Shown here: positions 55,822-63,543 of the stretch, piece after piece
Position numbering within the stretch: position 1 is the stretch's first letter
Layout: each line of letters begins with the position of its first letter
Assembly (NCBI GenBank): GCA_934481385.1
Contig: CAKSPD010000003.1
Span: 62,001-126,000 of the forward strand
Length of the DNA stretch: 64,000 nt
Reading direction: 5' to 3'
DNA from: an uncultured Oscillospiraceae bacterium
GTDB lineage: Bacteria > Bacillota > Clostridia > Oscillospirales > Ruminococcaceae
The notes under the pieces: model-generated
The model's database searches: none
Seen by the model: the letters and a program-made list of their open reading frames with translations, nothing else
Told to the model about the DNA's origin: nothing
Made by a program: the position numbers and the translations under genes

Positions 55822-56340
55822 ATGAAAAGTTTTACTCCGCCTCTTGTTCTTTCTGTTGTCTGTATTGCAGTAAGCGGACTCCTTGCTTTTGCAAATCAGC
55901 TTACTGCTCCTCGAATTGCAAAGGCTCAGGAAGAAAAATTAAGCAAGAGTCTTGTTGAAGTTTTCGGCGAGGCTGATTATAAAACGCTTGACAAATCATT
56001 TGAAAATGTAAATCAGGTTATTACTGATGAAAATAATCGTGCCGTTTTTGATATTACTGTTGACGGATATTCAAAAGACGGTATTGAGGCTCTTATAGGT
56101 ATTGACAGTGAGGGAAAAGTATGCGGAATCGGTATAGTTTCCCTTAAAGAAACAACAGGTATAGGAACTCGCATACAGGCGAATGATTATATTGAAAAAT
56201 TTATAGGCCTTGATAATGATGATTTCCCCGATGATACAATTATTTCGGGTGCAACTTATTCTTCAAAGGGTATGAGAAATGCTGTTTCAATAGCTGTTTC
56301 AACATATTCACAGAATAAAGAGGTGATTTTCAGTGAGTAA
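55822..56340 (+). CDS. rnfG: Rnf complex subunit RnfG
   Basis: This 172-residue protein has one N-terminal span (about 7-25) and an extracytoplasmic FMN-binding domain. The flavin is attached covalently at the Thr of IISGATYSSKGM (about 146). The start lies two bases after rnfD, behind GGAGG. The stop overlaps the rnfE GTG start by eight bases. Confidence 0.94.
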   Translation: MKSFTPPLVLSVVCIAVSGLLAFANQLTAPRIAKAQEEKLSKSLVEVFGEADYKTLDKSFENVNQVITDENNRAVFDITVDGYSKDGIEALIGIDSEGKVCGIGIVSLKETTGIGTRIQANDYIEKFIGLDNDDFPDDTIISGATYSSKGMRNAVSIAVSTYSQNKEVIFSE

Positions 56341-56992
56341 TTTTAAGGAATTTACTAAAGGACTTATAAAGCAGAATCCTGTTCTTGTAAGTCTGCTCGG
56401 AATGTGTCCTACACTTGCTGTAACAGGTCAGGCTGTAAACGGTCTGGGAATGGGACTTGCTACAACTTTTGTTCTTCTCTGTTCAAATATAATTATATCG
56501 CTTCTGAAAAATGTAATTCCGAAATCTGTCAAACTTCCATGCTATATTGTTATAATAGCCGGATTTGTTACTATTGTGGAATTTCTCCTCCATGGATTTA
56601 TTCCAAGCTTATATGACAGTCTTGGCACATTCCTTTCTCTTATTACTGTAAACTGTATCATACTGGGACGTGCTGAAATGTTTGCATCAAAAAACAAGCT
56701 CCTGCCCTCGATTATGGACGCTCTGGGAATGGGACTCGGATTTACTCTTGCACTTTTCCTTATGGGTTCTTTAAGAGAAATTTTCGGTTCCGGTTCATGG
56801 TTCGGTTTAGATATACCTTTTGATGTTACTCCTATGAATGTATTCATAATGCCGGCAGGAGGATTTTTCGTTCTCGGCTGTATAATTGCATTTATAAACA
56901 AGCTTGCAAACAAAAAACCTCCTCAGAAGATTGGCTGTGAAAATTGTCCTAATGCTTCTGCATGTCAGAATAAAGGAGAGTGTGAAAAATGA
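56333..56992 (+). CDS. rnfE: Rnf complex subunit RnfE with Cys-rich tail
   Basis: A GTG start inside rnfG gives 219 residues with six spans. Segments such as LVSLLGMCPTLAVTGQAVNG and LGMGLGFTLALFLMGSLREIF are typical of RnfE; together with RnfA it forms the membrane pair that shares an iron-sulfur cluster. The last 18 residues add a hydrophilic tail with four cysteines spaced C-x2-C-x5-C-x5-C (GCENCPNASACQNKGEC), which could bind a metal or cluster. It overlaps rnfA by four bases. Confidence 0.94.
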   Translation: MSNFKEFTKGLIKQNPVLVSLLGMCPTLAVTGQAVNGLGMGLATTFVLLCSNIIISLLKNVIPKSVKLPCYIVIIAGFVTIVEFLLHGFIPSLYDSLGTFLSLITVNCIILGRAEMFASKNKLLPSIMDALGMGLGFTLALFLMGSLREIFGSGSWFGLDIPFDVTPMNVFIMPAGGFFVLGCIIAFINKLANKKPPQKIGCENCPNASACQNKGECEK

Positions 56993-57561
56993 GTTCAATT
57001 ATTTCAATAATGATTTCCGCTGTGCTTACTGACAACTATGTTCTTTCACAATTCAAGGGAATATGTCCTTTTCTGGGCGTGTCAAAAAAGCTTTCTTCAA
57101 GTCTTGGAATGGGTATGGCTGTTATCTTTGTTATGACATGTGCCTCGATAGTTACTTATCCCGTTTATTCGCTTATCCTTGAACCTAATAATCTTGAATA
57201 TTTGCGAACTGTTGCTTTTATTCTGATTATTGCATTATTTGTTCAGCTTGTGGAAATAATAATGAAAAAGGTTCTTCCTCCTCTTTATAAGGCTCTCGGT
57301 GTATATCTTCCTCTTATAACTACGAACTGTGCTGTGCTTGGTGTTACTCTCGCAAATATTGACAGCGGTTATACATTTCTTGAATCTGTTGTGAATGCCT
57401 TTTTTGTAGGAGTCGGATTTACTCTTGCTCTTATACTTTTTACCGGAGTCCGTTCAAAGATTGAGGACTGTGATATTCCCGAAACTTTCAAGGGAGTTCC
57501 CGCAACGCTTATATCCGCTTCAATAGTATCCCTTAGCTTTATGGCTTTTTCGGGACTCTGA
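56989..57561 (+). CDS. rnfA: Rnf complex subunit RnfA
   Basis: The 190-residue protein has six spans and is homologous to RnfE in inverted topology. Characteristic segments are LSQFKGICPFLGVSKK and LPLITTNCAVLGVTL, whose cysteines contribute to the intramembrane iron-sulfur cluster. It is the fifth gene of the operon, with an ATGA overlap to rnfE, and is followed 23 bases later by rnfB. Confidence 0.95.
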   Translation: MSSIISIMISAVLTDNYVLSQFKGICPFLGVSKKLSSSLGMGMAVIFVMTCASIVTYPVYSLILEPNNLEYLRTVAFILIIALFVQLVEIIMKKVLPPLYKALGVYLPLITTNCAVLGVTLANIDSGYTFLESVVNAFFVGVGFTLALILFTGVRSKIEDCDIPETFKGVPATLISASIVSLSFMAFSGL

Positions 57562-57584
57562 TATTCTGACTGAGGTGATTTTCT

Positions 57585-58397
57585 GTGAATTATATTATTC
57601 CTGTTGCCGTTTTTGCCGTTCTTGGAGCTGTTTCCGGCATACTTCTTACTGTTGTTTCAAAAATATTTGCTGTTAAGACTGATGACAGAATTGAAAGAAT
57701 AAATGAATCCTTACCGCAGGCAAACTGCGGTGCATGCGGTTTTGCAGGCTGTGAAGATTATGCAAATGCAATTGTAAAGGATAATGTACCGACAAACCTT
57801 TGCAGACTTGGTGGTGCTGATGTTGTAAAAAAAGTATCTGAAATTATGGGTACTGAGGCAGAAGTTCAGGAGGCTGTTGTTTCTGTTATGCACTGTAACG
57901 GAAACTGCAATGTTACTTCAAAGAAATTTGATTTTGAAGGTGTTGAAACCTGTGCCGGTGCAAGCAGATTTTACGGCGGTAACGGTTTATGCTCATATGG
58001 CTGTATAGGTCTGGGGGACTGTGTTAAAGTCTGTGAGGCTGACTGTATATCAATTAAAAACGGCATTGCTGATGTTGAAGAATCAAAGTGCATTGCTTGC
58101 GGTAAATGTGTAAAAGTCTGTCCGCATGGTCTTTTCTCACTCCGTCCTGTATCAAAATTTGTTGATGTCAGATGTTCTTCTGAGGATAACGGAAAAACTA
58201 CCCGTGCATTATGTCAGAACGGCTGTATTGCCTGTAAGATGTGCGAAAAGAAATGCCCTTATGATGCAATTCATGTTATCGGATTTCATGCTGTCACTGA
58301 TTACAGCAAATGTACAAACTGCGGTGAATGTTATAAAATATGCCCTGCCGGTTCAATTACTATGTACGGCAGAAACAAAAAAGAGTCAGACGGTTAA
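57585..58397 (+). CDS. rnfB: Rnf complex subunit RnfB (ferredoxin-type)
   Basis: A GTG start behind GAGGTGA gives 270 residues. One N-terminal span (about 3-25) is followed by the RnfB cluster domain with NCGACGFAGCEDYANAI and a more distal Cys, then several CxxCxxCxxxC ferredoxin motifs (CIACGKCVKVCP, CIACKMCEKKCP and CTNCGECYKICP). It accepts electrons from reduced ferredoxin and passes them into Rnf. It is the last gene; the terminator stem includes its stop. Confidence 0.95.
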   Translation: MNYIIPVAVFAVLGAVSGILLTVVSKIFAVKTDDRIERINESLPQANCGACGFAGCEDYANAIVKDNVPTNLCRLGGADVVKKVSEIMGTEAEVQEAVVSVMHCNGNCNVTSKKFDFEGVETCAGASRFYGGNGLCSYGCIGLGDCVKVCEADCISIKNGIADVEESKCIACGKCVKVCPHGLFSLRPVSKFVDVRCSSEDNGKTTRALCQNGCIACKMCEKKCPYDAIHVIGFHAVTDYSKCTNCGECYKICPAGSITMYGRNKKESDG

Positions 58398-58413
58398 ACC
58401 GCCTGACTCTTTT
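58378..58413. terminator. Bidirectional terminator after rnfB
   Basis: AAGAGTCAG-A-CGGTTTAACC-type stem: bases 58381-58393 pair with 58398-58411 around a short loop, with an A-run before and a T-rich run after. It ends rnf on the plus strand and the ABC operon on the minus strand. Confidence 0.82.
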
Positions 58414-58444
58414 GTTATTATATTTCTTTTGTTCTCTTTCTTTA

Positions 58445-59203
58445 TTATTCAAGATTGAGATTTCTTGTCATTATCATATTTGTAAGGAAGAAGAATGCTA
58501 CTGATACTATTGCAAAATATCCTGCGTAAATGAGAGCTGCTGATGTTGCAGAAGTCAGTCCCAGTTCAATTGCAATATTCATTATCAGTGATGTTATTAT
58601 GTTGTTTACTATAATTGCTCCGATTACTATTAATGCATTTATTAAACTTTTTCCCTTTGGTATGGAATTTGTTATTGATACACAGAGATAGCAGAGGAAT
58701 ATCAATGCACAGTATGCTGTTGCAGATGTAAGGAACATTGAAAATGCCTGAACAGGATAATGAATACAGACATAGAACAGTTGATTTATTGCTTTGAAGA
58801 TTTCTGATATTTCCTCTACTCCGAGAAATGCTATTGAAATGCTTGCTCCGTCTATTATAACTGCTACTATCCATGTTACAAGTCCTGAAACAAATTTTGT
58901 TATTATATGATAATATGACGGTACGGGGAGAGTATGCATCAGGTATCCTTCATCGCCGAAAAGATTTTTCTGAAATCTTGAAACACTGATGAAAAGTGCA
59001 AAGAAATTAAGTCCGACAAGTCCAATCATAAATGCAGAGGTTATAAATACAAATGACATCATAAACGATATTGAATCTTCAAGCTGATTTTGAAATAATG
59101 TCATTACTCTGACTATTACTGCTACAATTAAAAATATTATTCCGATAATTGAAAATTTATTGAGCATTGCCTTTAATTCGTGCTTTATTAATTTTCCTAA
59201 CAT
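58445..59203 (-). CDS. ABC transporter membrane subunit (YtrC/YtrD-like)
   Basis: The 252-residue product has six predicted spans and no soluble domain of note. The opening MLGKLIKHELKAMLNKF is typical of membrane subunits partnered with YtrB-type ATPases. It overlaps the ATPase gene by seven bases, behind GGGAGG. The transporter is of the ABC-2 kind; by analogy with the Bacillus ytr operon it may respond to cell-wall antibiotics, but that is not shown here. Confidence 0.78.
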   Translation of the reverse strand: MLGKLIKHELKAMLNKFSIIGIIFLIVAVIVRVMTLFQNQLEDSISFMMSFVFITSAFMIGLVGLNFFALFISVSRFQKNLFGDEGYLMHTLPVPSYYHIITKFVSGLVTWIVAVIIDGASISIAFLGVEEISEIFKAINQLFYVCIHYPVQAFSMFLTSATAYCALIFLCYLCVSITNSIPKGKSLINALIVIGAIIVNNIITSLIMNIAIELGLTSATSAALIYAGYFAIVSVAFFFLTNMIMTRNLNLE

Positions 59204-59895
59204 CTGAATACCTCCCTGAAAAGCTGGTCTATTGACATATTTTTCTGTTCTCTTATATCGTCTGCTGAGCCATGTATTCTTAAATTTCCGTACTGAATCA
59301 TTACTACATCATCAAGAATTTTTTCTATATCCTGAATAAGATGTGTTGAAATTATTACAGATGCTTCCGGATTGTAGTTTGTGAGAATTGTATCCATTAT
59401 ATAATCTCTTGCAGCAGGGTCAACGCCGGCTATCGGTTCATCAAGAAGATATAATTTTGCGTTTCGGCTCATAACAAGTATAAGCTGTACTTTTTCTTTT
59501 GTACCTTTTGACATCGTTTTTATTTTGTCTTTTGCATTGATATTGAGTCTTTTTAGCATATCATATGCAAGTTCCTTACGGAAATCCTTATAGAAATCAC
59601 AGAAAAAGTCAATTATATTTTCTACTGTCATCCATAACGGAATATAATTTCTTTCAGGAAGATATGATACAACTGATTTTGTTTCAACTCCGACTTCTTT
59701 TCCGTCTATGATTATTTTTCCGCTTGTTGGTTTCAGAAGTCCGCATGCAAGTTTTATAAGTGTTGTTTTTCCGCTTCCGTTAGGCCCTAAAAGTCCTATA
59801 ATTTTACCGCTTTCAAGTGAGAGGTCAAGACTTTTCAGTGCAGGTTTATTTCCGTAATTTTTGCAAAGCCCCTCACATCTTAAAATTTCACTCAT
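59197..59895 (-). CDS. ABC transporter ATP-binding protein, YtrB-like
   Basis: The 232-residue ATPase shows Walker A GPNGSGKTT (about 36-44), a variant signature MSKGTKEKVQL, Walker B LYLLDEPIAGVDP and H-loop ISTHLI. Such signatures are typical of the YtrB/NatA-like class. It follows the GntR-type regulator by 19 bases and precedes the membrane subunit. Confidence 0.88.
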   Translation of the reverse strand: MSEILRCEGLCKNYGNKPALKSLDLSLESGKIIGLLGPNGSGKTTLIKLACGLLKPTSGKIIIDGKEVGVETKSVVSYLPERNYIPLWMTVENIIDFFCDFYKDFRKELAYDMLKRLNINAKDKIKTMSKGTKEKVQLILVMSRNAKLYLLDEPIAGVDPAARDYIMDTILTNYNPEASVIISTHLIQDIEKILDDVVMIQYGNLRIHGSADDIREQKNMSIDQLFREVFRC

Positions 59896-59914
59896 AGAAT
59901 AAAGTTTCCTTTCT

Positions 59915-60277
59915 TTACATATTATGAACTGTATTTGAAATTATTGTGAGAATTTCATCTTTTGTAAATCCAAGCTTAATCATCTTATTTATAAAGATTT
60001 CGCTTTCTGTTCTGGCTGTATCTGATTTTAATTCAGATATTATATTTTCGTCATTGGTAATATATTTTCCGGAAGTTCGCATTGAAAATATAAGACCCTG
60101 ACGTTCAGTTTCATAAAGAGCTTTCTGCATTGTATTCGGGTTTACCCTTGCTTCTTCGGCAAGCTCTCTTACTGACGGTATTCGCTGACCTGCCTGATAT
60201 GCACCGGATATAATCCTTGCTTTTATTTCGTCCATAATCTGAACATAGACAGGTTTTTCATTGTTGAATTCCCACAT
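59915..60277 (-). CDS. GntR-family regulator, YtrA type
   Basis: The 120-residue protein has an N-terminal winged helix (YVQIMDEIKARIISGAYQAG; RIPSVRELAEEARVNPNTMQ) and only a short helical C-terminal dimerisation region, which defines the YtrA subfamily. YtrA proteins repress their own ABC operon. A 24-bp near-palindrome at the transcription start, described separately, is the expected operator. Confidence 0.9.
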   Translation of the reverse strand: MWEFNNEKPVYVQIMDEIKARIISGAYQAGQRIPSVRELAEEARVNPNTMQKALYETERQGLIFSMRTSGKYITNDENIISELKSDTARTESEIFINKMIKLGFTKDEILTIISNTVHNM

Positions 60278-60335
60278 CTTTTATTACTCCTTTCTTTGTT
60301 TGCTTTATTTTTCCGGAATTTAACTAATTTGAATT

Positions 60336-60391
60336 ATTGTATTAATCGATTAGTACAATAGAATAATAGCACAATTTTTCTCTTTTGTCAA
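60336..60391 (-). promoter_or_regulatory. Promoter and palindromic operator of the YtrA-type operon
   Basis: On the minus strand TTGACA (60391-60386) and TATTAT (60368-60363) are spaced by 17 bp. The predicted start point falls in a 24-bp near-perfect palindrome (60336-60359), ATTGTA-TTAATCGATTA-GTACAAT with one mismatched pair, well placed to block RNA polymerase when bound by the regulator. Confidence 0.8.
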
Positions 60392-60426
60392 GAGCTTTTT
60401 GAAAATTTTTTTTGAAAATTGAAAAA

Positions 60427-60445
60427 CTGCGATTGAAAATCGCAG
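60427..60445 (-). terminator. Orphan hairpin with T-run on the minus strand
   Basis: Perfect 8-bp arms CTGCGATT/AATCGCAG around a three-base loop are followed on the minus strand by TTTTTC. It is terminator-like, but no gene ends here. It lies in the 454-bp gap 60278-60731, which otherwise holds the YtrA promoter-operator, the ylxM promoter and about 200 bp of AT-rich DNA in which I see no gene. Confidence 0.45.
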
Positions 60446-60663
60446 TCTGTCAATAAAGGAATTACAAATTTCACAAATTTTATTTTATATAATTATATCA
60501 TATTTTGTCTTTTTTGTCAAGTAATGATTAAATATAAATTGGAAATTTGTCGTATTTTACAAGAAATGATATTTTTTATTGTGTATTATTTATATCCTGA
60601 GCTTTGTATAATTTATTGTTTTTGTGCAGGTTTGAAAGATATTGCTTTTTTTAAAAAATACCC

Positions 60664-60692
60664 TTGACATTTCAGATTATTTGTTATATAAT
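60664..60692 (+). promoter_or_regulatory. Promoter of the ylxM-ffh-rpsP operon
   Basis: TTGACA (60664-60669) and TATAAT (60687-60692) are both perfect consensus with 17-bp spacing, about 40 bp before ylxM. This is the strongest promoter match in the window. Confidence 0.9.
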
Positions 60693-60731
60693 ATGTAAAG
60701 CAGTTACGCTTTACGGGGAGTTGTTTCTTTT

Positions 60732-61067
60732 ATGGCTAAGGAATTAAAATTCGTTATTCTTCTTGACTGTTACGGTGAGCTTCTTACCGATAAACAGCGT
60801 GACTATATGGAGCTTTATTATTGTGAGGATTTATCTCTTTCAGAGATTTCTGAGCCTCAGGGTATTACCCGTCAGGCTGTGCGTGATGTTATAAAGCGTT
60901 CTGAACAGATTCTTCTCGAAACTGAAAAAAAACTCGGACTTGCTCAGAAAATTTCTGCTGTCCGTCAATGTCTTGAAAATCTGAAATCCGTTTCTGCTGA
61001 ATGTTCTGACAAACAGATTTCATCAGCTATGAATCACTATATTGATAAGTGTTTTGAACTTATATAA
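60732..61067 (+). CDS. ylxM: YlxM/p13 family DNA-binding protein
   Basis: The 111-residue protein has a sigma-70 region-4-like helix-turn-helix: LTDKQRDYMELYYCEDLSLS followed by EISEPQGITRQAVRDVIKRS. This is the UPF0122/YlxM family, encoded directly before ffh in most Firmicutes and reported to modulate the signal recognition particle GTPase. It lies 27 bases ahead of ffh. Conserved position supports the call strongly. Confidence 0.92.
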   Translation: MAKELKFVILLDCYGELLTDKQRDYMELYYCEDLSLSEISEPQGITRQAVRDVIKRSEQILLETEKKLGLAQKISAVRQCLENLKSVSAECSDKQISSAMNHYIDKCFELI

Positions 61068-61094
61068 TTACTATAATGATAGGGAGATGTAACT

Positions 61095-62483
61095 GTGGCT
61101 TTTGAAGGTCTTTCTGAAAAACTTAATAATGTATTTAAAAAACTGCGTTCCAGAGGAAAGCTCTCTGAAAACGATGTAAAGGAAGCTATGCGTGAAGTCA
61201 GACTTGCTCTCCTTGAAGCCGATGTAAGCTATAAGGTCGTAAAGGATTTTGTTGCAAAGGTTACGGAACGTGCAGTCGGTGAGGACGTTCTCGCAAGTCT
61301 TACTCCTGCTCAGATGGTTATTAAAATCGTTAATGAGGAACTCTGTTCCCTTATGGGAAACAGCAATGCAAGAATAAATCTTGCTTCAAAACCTCCTACG
61401 GTTATTATGATGTGCGGTCTTCAGGGTTCAGGTAAAACTACTCATGCCGCTAAACTTGCAAAACTCCTTAAAAAAGAAGGTCACAGACCTCTGCTTGCTG
61501 CCTGCGATATTTACAGGCCTGCTGCTATAAATCAGCTTCAGGTTGTCGGTGAAAAGGCTCAGGTAAAAGTCTTTGAAATGGGTCAGATTAGTCCTGTTAT
61601 TATCGCTAAGCAGGCTCTCAGATATGCTAAGGATTACGGCAATGACATTGTTATTCTTGATACTGCCGGACGACTTCATATCGATACTGAACTTATGAAT
61701 GAGCTTAAAGAAATTAAAGAAGAAACCAATCCTTCTGAAATTATGCTCGTTGTTGATGCTATGACAGGTCAGGACGCTGTTAATGTTGCAAAGGCTTTTG
61801 ATGAGGCTATCGGTATTACAAGCGTTCTTATGTCTAAACTTGATTCTGATACAAGGGGCGGTGCTGCACTTTCAGTTCTTGCAGTTACCGGCAAGCCTAT
61901 AAAATATGTCGGTATGGGCGAAAAACTTGATGATTTTGAACAGTTCCACCCTGAAAGAATGGCATCAAGAATTCTCGGTATGGGCGATATGCTCACCCTT
62001 ATCGAAAAAGCTGAAAACGTTATGTCAAAGAATGATGCCGAAAAGCTTACAAAAAAGCTCAAGGAAAATAAATTCGACATGGACGACCTTCTTGAACAGC
62101 TTAAACAAATAAAGCGTCTTGGTTCTGTAAAATCCATTATTTCTATGCTTCCGGGCATCGGCGACAAACTCAAGGACGCTGATATTGATGAACGTCAGTT
62201 CAACCGCATTGAAGCTATTATTACTTCTATGACAAAGGCTGAACGTGCTAAGCCTTCAATTATAAATCCGTCAAGAAAAAGACGTATTGCTAAAGGTTCA
62301 GGAACTAAGGTTGAGGACGTTAACAGACTTATAAAACAGTTTGAACAGATGCAACAGGTTATGAAACAGTTTACCGGAAGCAAGGGCAAAATGATGCAGA
62401 GAAAGGCAAGAAAACAGCTTGCAGGTATGAACTTTGACAAGCTTGCAGGAAAGGGCGGAGGAAATCTCCCGCCGATAGTTTGA
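61095..62483 (+). CDS. ffh: Signal recognition particle GTPase Ffh
   Basis: A GTG start gives 462 residues. The N domain (about 1-90) is followed by the GTPase with G1 GLQGSGKTTHAAKLA (about 108-122), DTAGRLH (G3), SKLDSDTRGG (G4 region) and GMGEKLDDFEQF. The methionine-rich M domain (about 300-445), which binds signal peptides and 4.5S RNA, contains SMLPGIGDKLKD and INPSRKRRIAKGSG. It delivers nascent membrane proteins to FtsY. The 4.5S RNA gene is not in this window. Confidence 0.96.
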   Translation: MAFEGLSEKLNNVFKKLRSRGKLSENDVKEAMREVRLALLEADVSYKVVKDFVAKVTERAVGEDVLASLTPAQMVIKIVNEELCSLMGNSNARINLASKPPTVIMMCGLQGSGKTTHAAKLAKLLKKEGHRPLLAACDIYRPAAINQLQVVGEKAQVKVFEMGQISPVIIAKQALRYAKDYGNDIVILDTAGRLHIDTELMNELKEIKEETNPSEIMLVVDAMTGQDAVNVAKAFDEAIGITSVLMSKLDSDTRGGAALSVLAVTGKPIKYVGMGEKLDDFEQFHPERMASRILGMGDMLTLIEKAENVMSKNDAEKLTKKLKENKFDMDDLLEQLKQIKRLGSVKSIISMLPGIGDKLKDADIDERQFNRIEAIITSMTKAERAKPSIINPSRKRRIAKGSGTKVEDVNRLIKQFEQMQQVMKQFTGSKGKMMQRKARKQLAGMNFDKLAGKGGGNLPPIV

Positions 62484-62544
62484 TTCACTGCGGTAAATTC
62501 CGCTTTGATATACATTTATATTTATTTTACGGAGGTGAATTACA

Positions 62545-62787
62545 ATGGCAGTTAAAATCAGACTCAGAAGAATGGGTGCTAAGAAAGCTCCTTTCTACCG
62601 TATAGTTGTTGCTGATTCAAGATACCCCAGAGATGGCAGATTTATCGAAGAAATAGGTTACTATGACCCTACTAAAGAACCTTCAGTTGTCAAGGTTGAT
62701 GCTGATAAGGCTAAAACCTGGATTTCAAACGGTGCTCAGCCTACTGATACCGTTAAGGTTATTCTTAAAAAAGAAGGTATTCTCTAA
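62545..62787 (+). CDS. rpsP: 30S ribosomal protein S16
   Basis: The 80-residue product opens [20 protein letters not shown] and continues [20 protein letters not shown], a textbook S16. It binds 16S rRNA helices in the 30S body and is needed for assembly. The position after ffh and before khpA is usual in Firmicutes. The ribosome binding site is GGAGGTGA. Confidence 0.97.
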   Translation: MAVKIRLRRMGAKKAPFYRIVVADSRYPRDGRFIEEIGYYDPTKEPSVVKVDADKAKTWISNGAQPTDTVKVILKKEGIL

Positions 62788-62806
62788 TCAGAGATTTGGT
62801 AACAAA

Positions 62807-62842
62807 GCAGAGGAGGATTCTTTTTTTTCTTCCTCTGTCTGC
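62807..62842 (+). promoter_or_regulatory. Bulged hairpin in the rpsP-khpA spacer
   Basis: Bases 62807-62817 (GCAGAGGAGGA) pair with 62831-62842 (TCCTCTGTCTGC) with one bulged G and one G-U pair; the loop is T-rich. No T-run follows, so it is not a standard terminator. Its left arm contains an AGGAGG that would be hidden, while the true khpA site at 62851 stays free. Confidence 0.45.
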
Positions 62843-62864
62843 GATACTTTGGAGGTATTTTTTT

Positions 62865-63098
62865 ATGAAGGATTTATTATATGCTATAACAGCCGGTCTT
62901 GTTGATAATAAGGACGCTATTAAAATTACTGAAGATGCTCCTGATGCAGAGGGTGTTATAACTTTTCATCTTTCCGTTGCTCCTGAAGATATGGGACGTG
63001 TAATCGGTAAGCAGGGCAGAATTGCAAAGGCTCTCCGCACAATTATGCGTGCCGGTGCTGCAAAGAGAGATTTAAAGGTTGCTGTTGTTATAGAATAA
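62865..63098 (+). CDS. khpA: KH domain RNA-binding protein KhpA
   Basis: I start at ATG 62865, ten bases after GGAGG; an in-frame start at 62796 would lie in the hairpin and adds unrelated residues. The 77-residue product is a single KH domain with the RNA-binding loop GRVIGKQGRIAKALRT (the G-x-x-G motif). KhpA partners with KhpB/EloR in control of cell elongation in Gram-positive bacteria. It is the last gene before a terminator. Confidence 0.93.
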   Translation: MKDLLYAITAGLVDNKDAIKITEDAPDAEGVITFHLSVAPEDMGRVIGKQGRIAKALRTIMRAGAAKRDLKVAVVIE

Positions 63099-63106
63099 TT
63101 TTTTTC

Positions 63107-63137
63107 AGGCAGACTTCGGTCTGCCTTTTATTAGTTT
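63107..63137 (+). terminator. Intrinsic terminator after khpA
   Basis: An 8-bp perfect stem AGGCAGAC/GTCTGCCT with a TTCG tetraloop is followed by TTTTATTAGTTTT. It separates the SRP-rpsP operon from the S10 operon. Confidence 0.92.
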
Positions 63138-63188
63138 TGTGATAGATAAAATTTTGTATAAATTCATAAAAAATTTACAATTTTCCTA

Positions 63189-63217
63189 TTGCATATTTTA
63201 TTTTCCTGTGCTATAAT
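63189..63217 (+). promoter_or_regulatory. Promoter of the S10 ribosomal operon
   Basis: TTGCAT (63189-63194) and TATAAT (63212-63217) have 17-bp spacing. Transcription should start near 63224, giving a leader of about 320 bases before rpsJ. Confidence 0.8.
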
Positions 63218-63223
63218 ATAAAA

Positions 63224-63543
63224 GCTGAATTAAAGTAGTTCGGCTGATTGCAAAGATATGCTGTGAAGCAGGAGGTTGCCGGCGGTTTGTCGGGTAATTT
63301 CTGTGGAGTATGTTCGACAAACGGGCGATTGAGATAACGTACACAGTTTGTGTTTTTTTATGAGCGTTTGCTTTTTTAATGCTGTCGCTCTGTGCCTTTA
63401 CGTCTTTCTCGCTCGGAAAACAATTTATTCTTTGTTTTTCGGGTTTTTTTATAGAAAGTTGTGCGAAACACACGGACACGTGTCAGTCTCGGGGTTCTTC
63501 CCCAGCCCCCATTTAAATTTATATTTTCAAGGAGGCGAAAAAA
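63224..63543 (+). ncRNA. Structured 5' leader of the S10 operon
   Basis: The 445-bp gap 63099-63543 holds a terminator, a promoter and this leader of about 320 bases. It contains perfect arms GTTTGTCG (63285-63292) and CGACAAAC (63315-63322), a GC-rich GCAGGAGGTTGCCGGCGG stretch, and several later hairpins. Long leaders before rpsJ are known in Firmicutes and Proteobacteria, where L4 can control the operon. Whether L4 acts here is not shown. Base composition differs clearly from the AT-rich spacers elsewhere. Confidence 0.7.
63412..63450 (+). terminator. Terminator-like hairpin (attenuator) inside the S10 leader
   Basis: CTCGGAAAACAA (63412-63423) pairs with TTGTTTTTCGGG (63432-63443) through 12 pairs, two of them G-U, around an eight-base loop. 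Seven T residues follow (63444-63450). It lies about 95 bases before rpsJ, where termination would shut the ribosomal operon down. Confidence 0.7.

Noticed and set aside
60446..60660. 4.5S (SRP) RNA gene ahead of ylxM-ffh
   Set aside because: The stretch is AT-rich and lacks the conserved GGAA tetraloop hairpin and a matching long stem.
62484..62544. Short GCGG/CCGC hairpin between ffh and rpsP as a terminator
   Set aside because: Only a four-base stem with no T-run of note; rpsP is expected to be co-transcribed with ffh.
63198..63479. Minus-strand 93-codon frame and plus-strand short frames in the S10 leader
   Set aside because: They overlap a promoter, a structured leader and a terminator-like hairpin, and lack ribosome binding sites.
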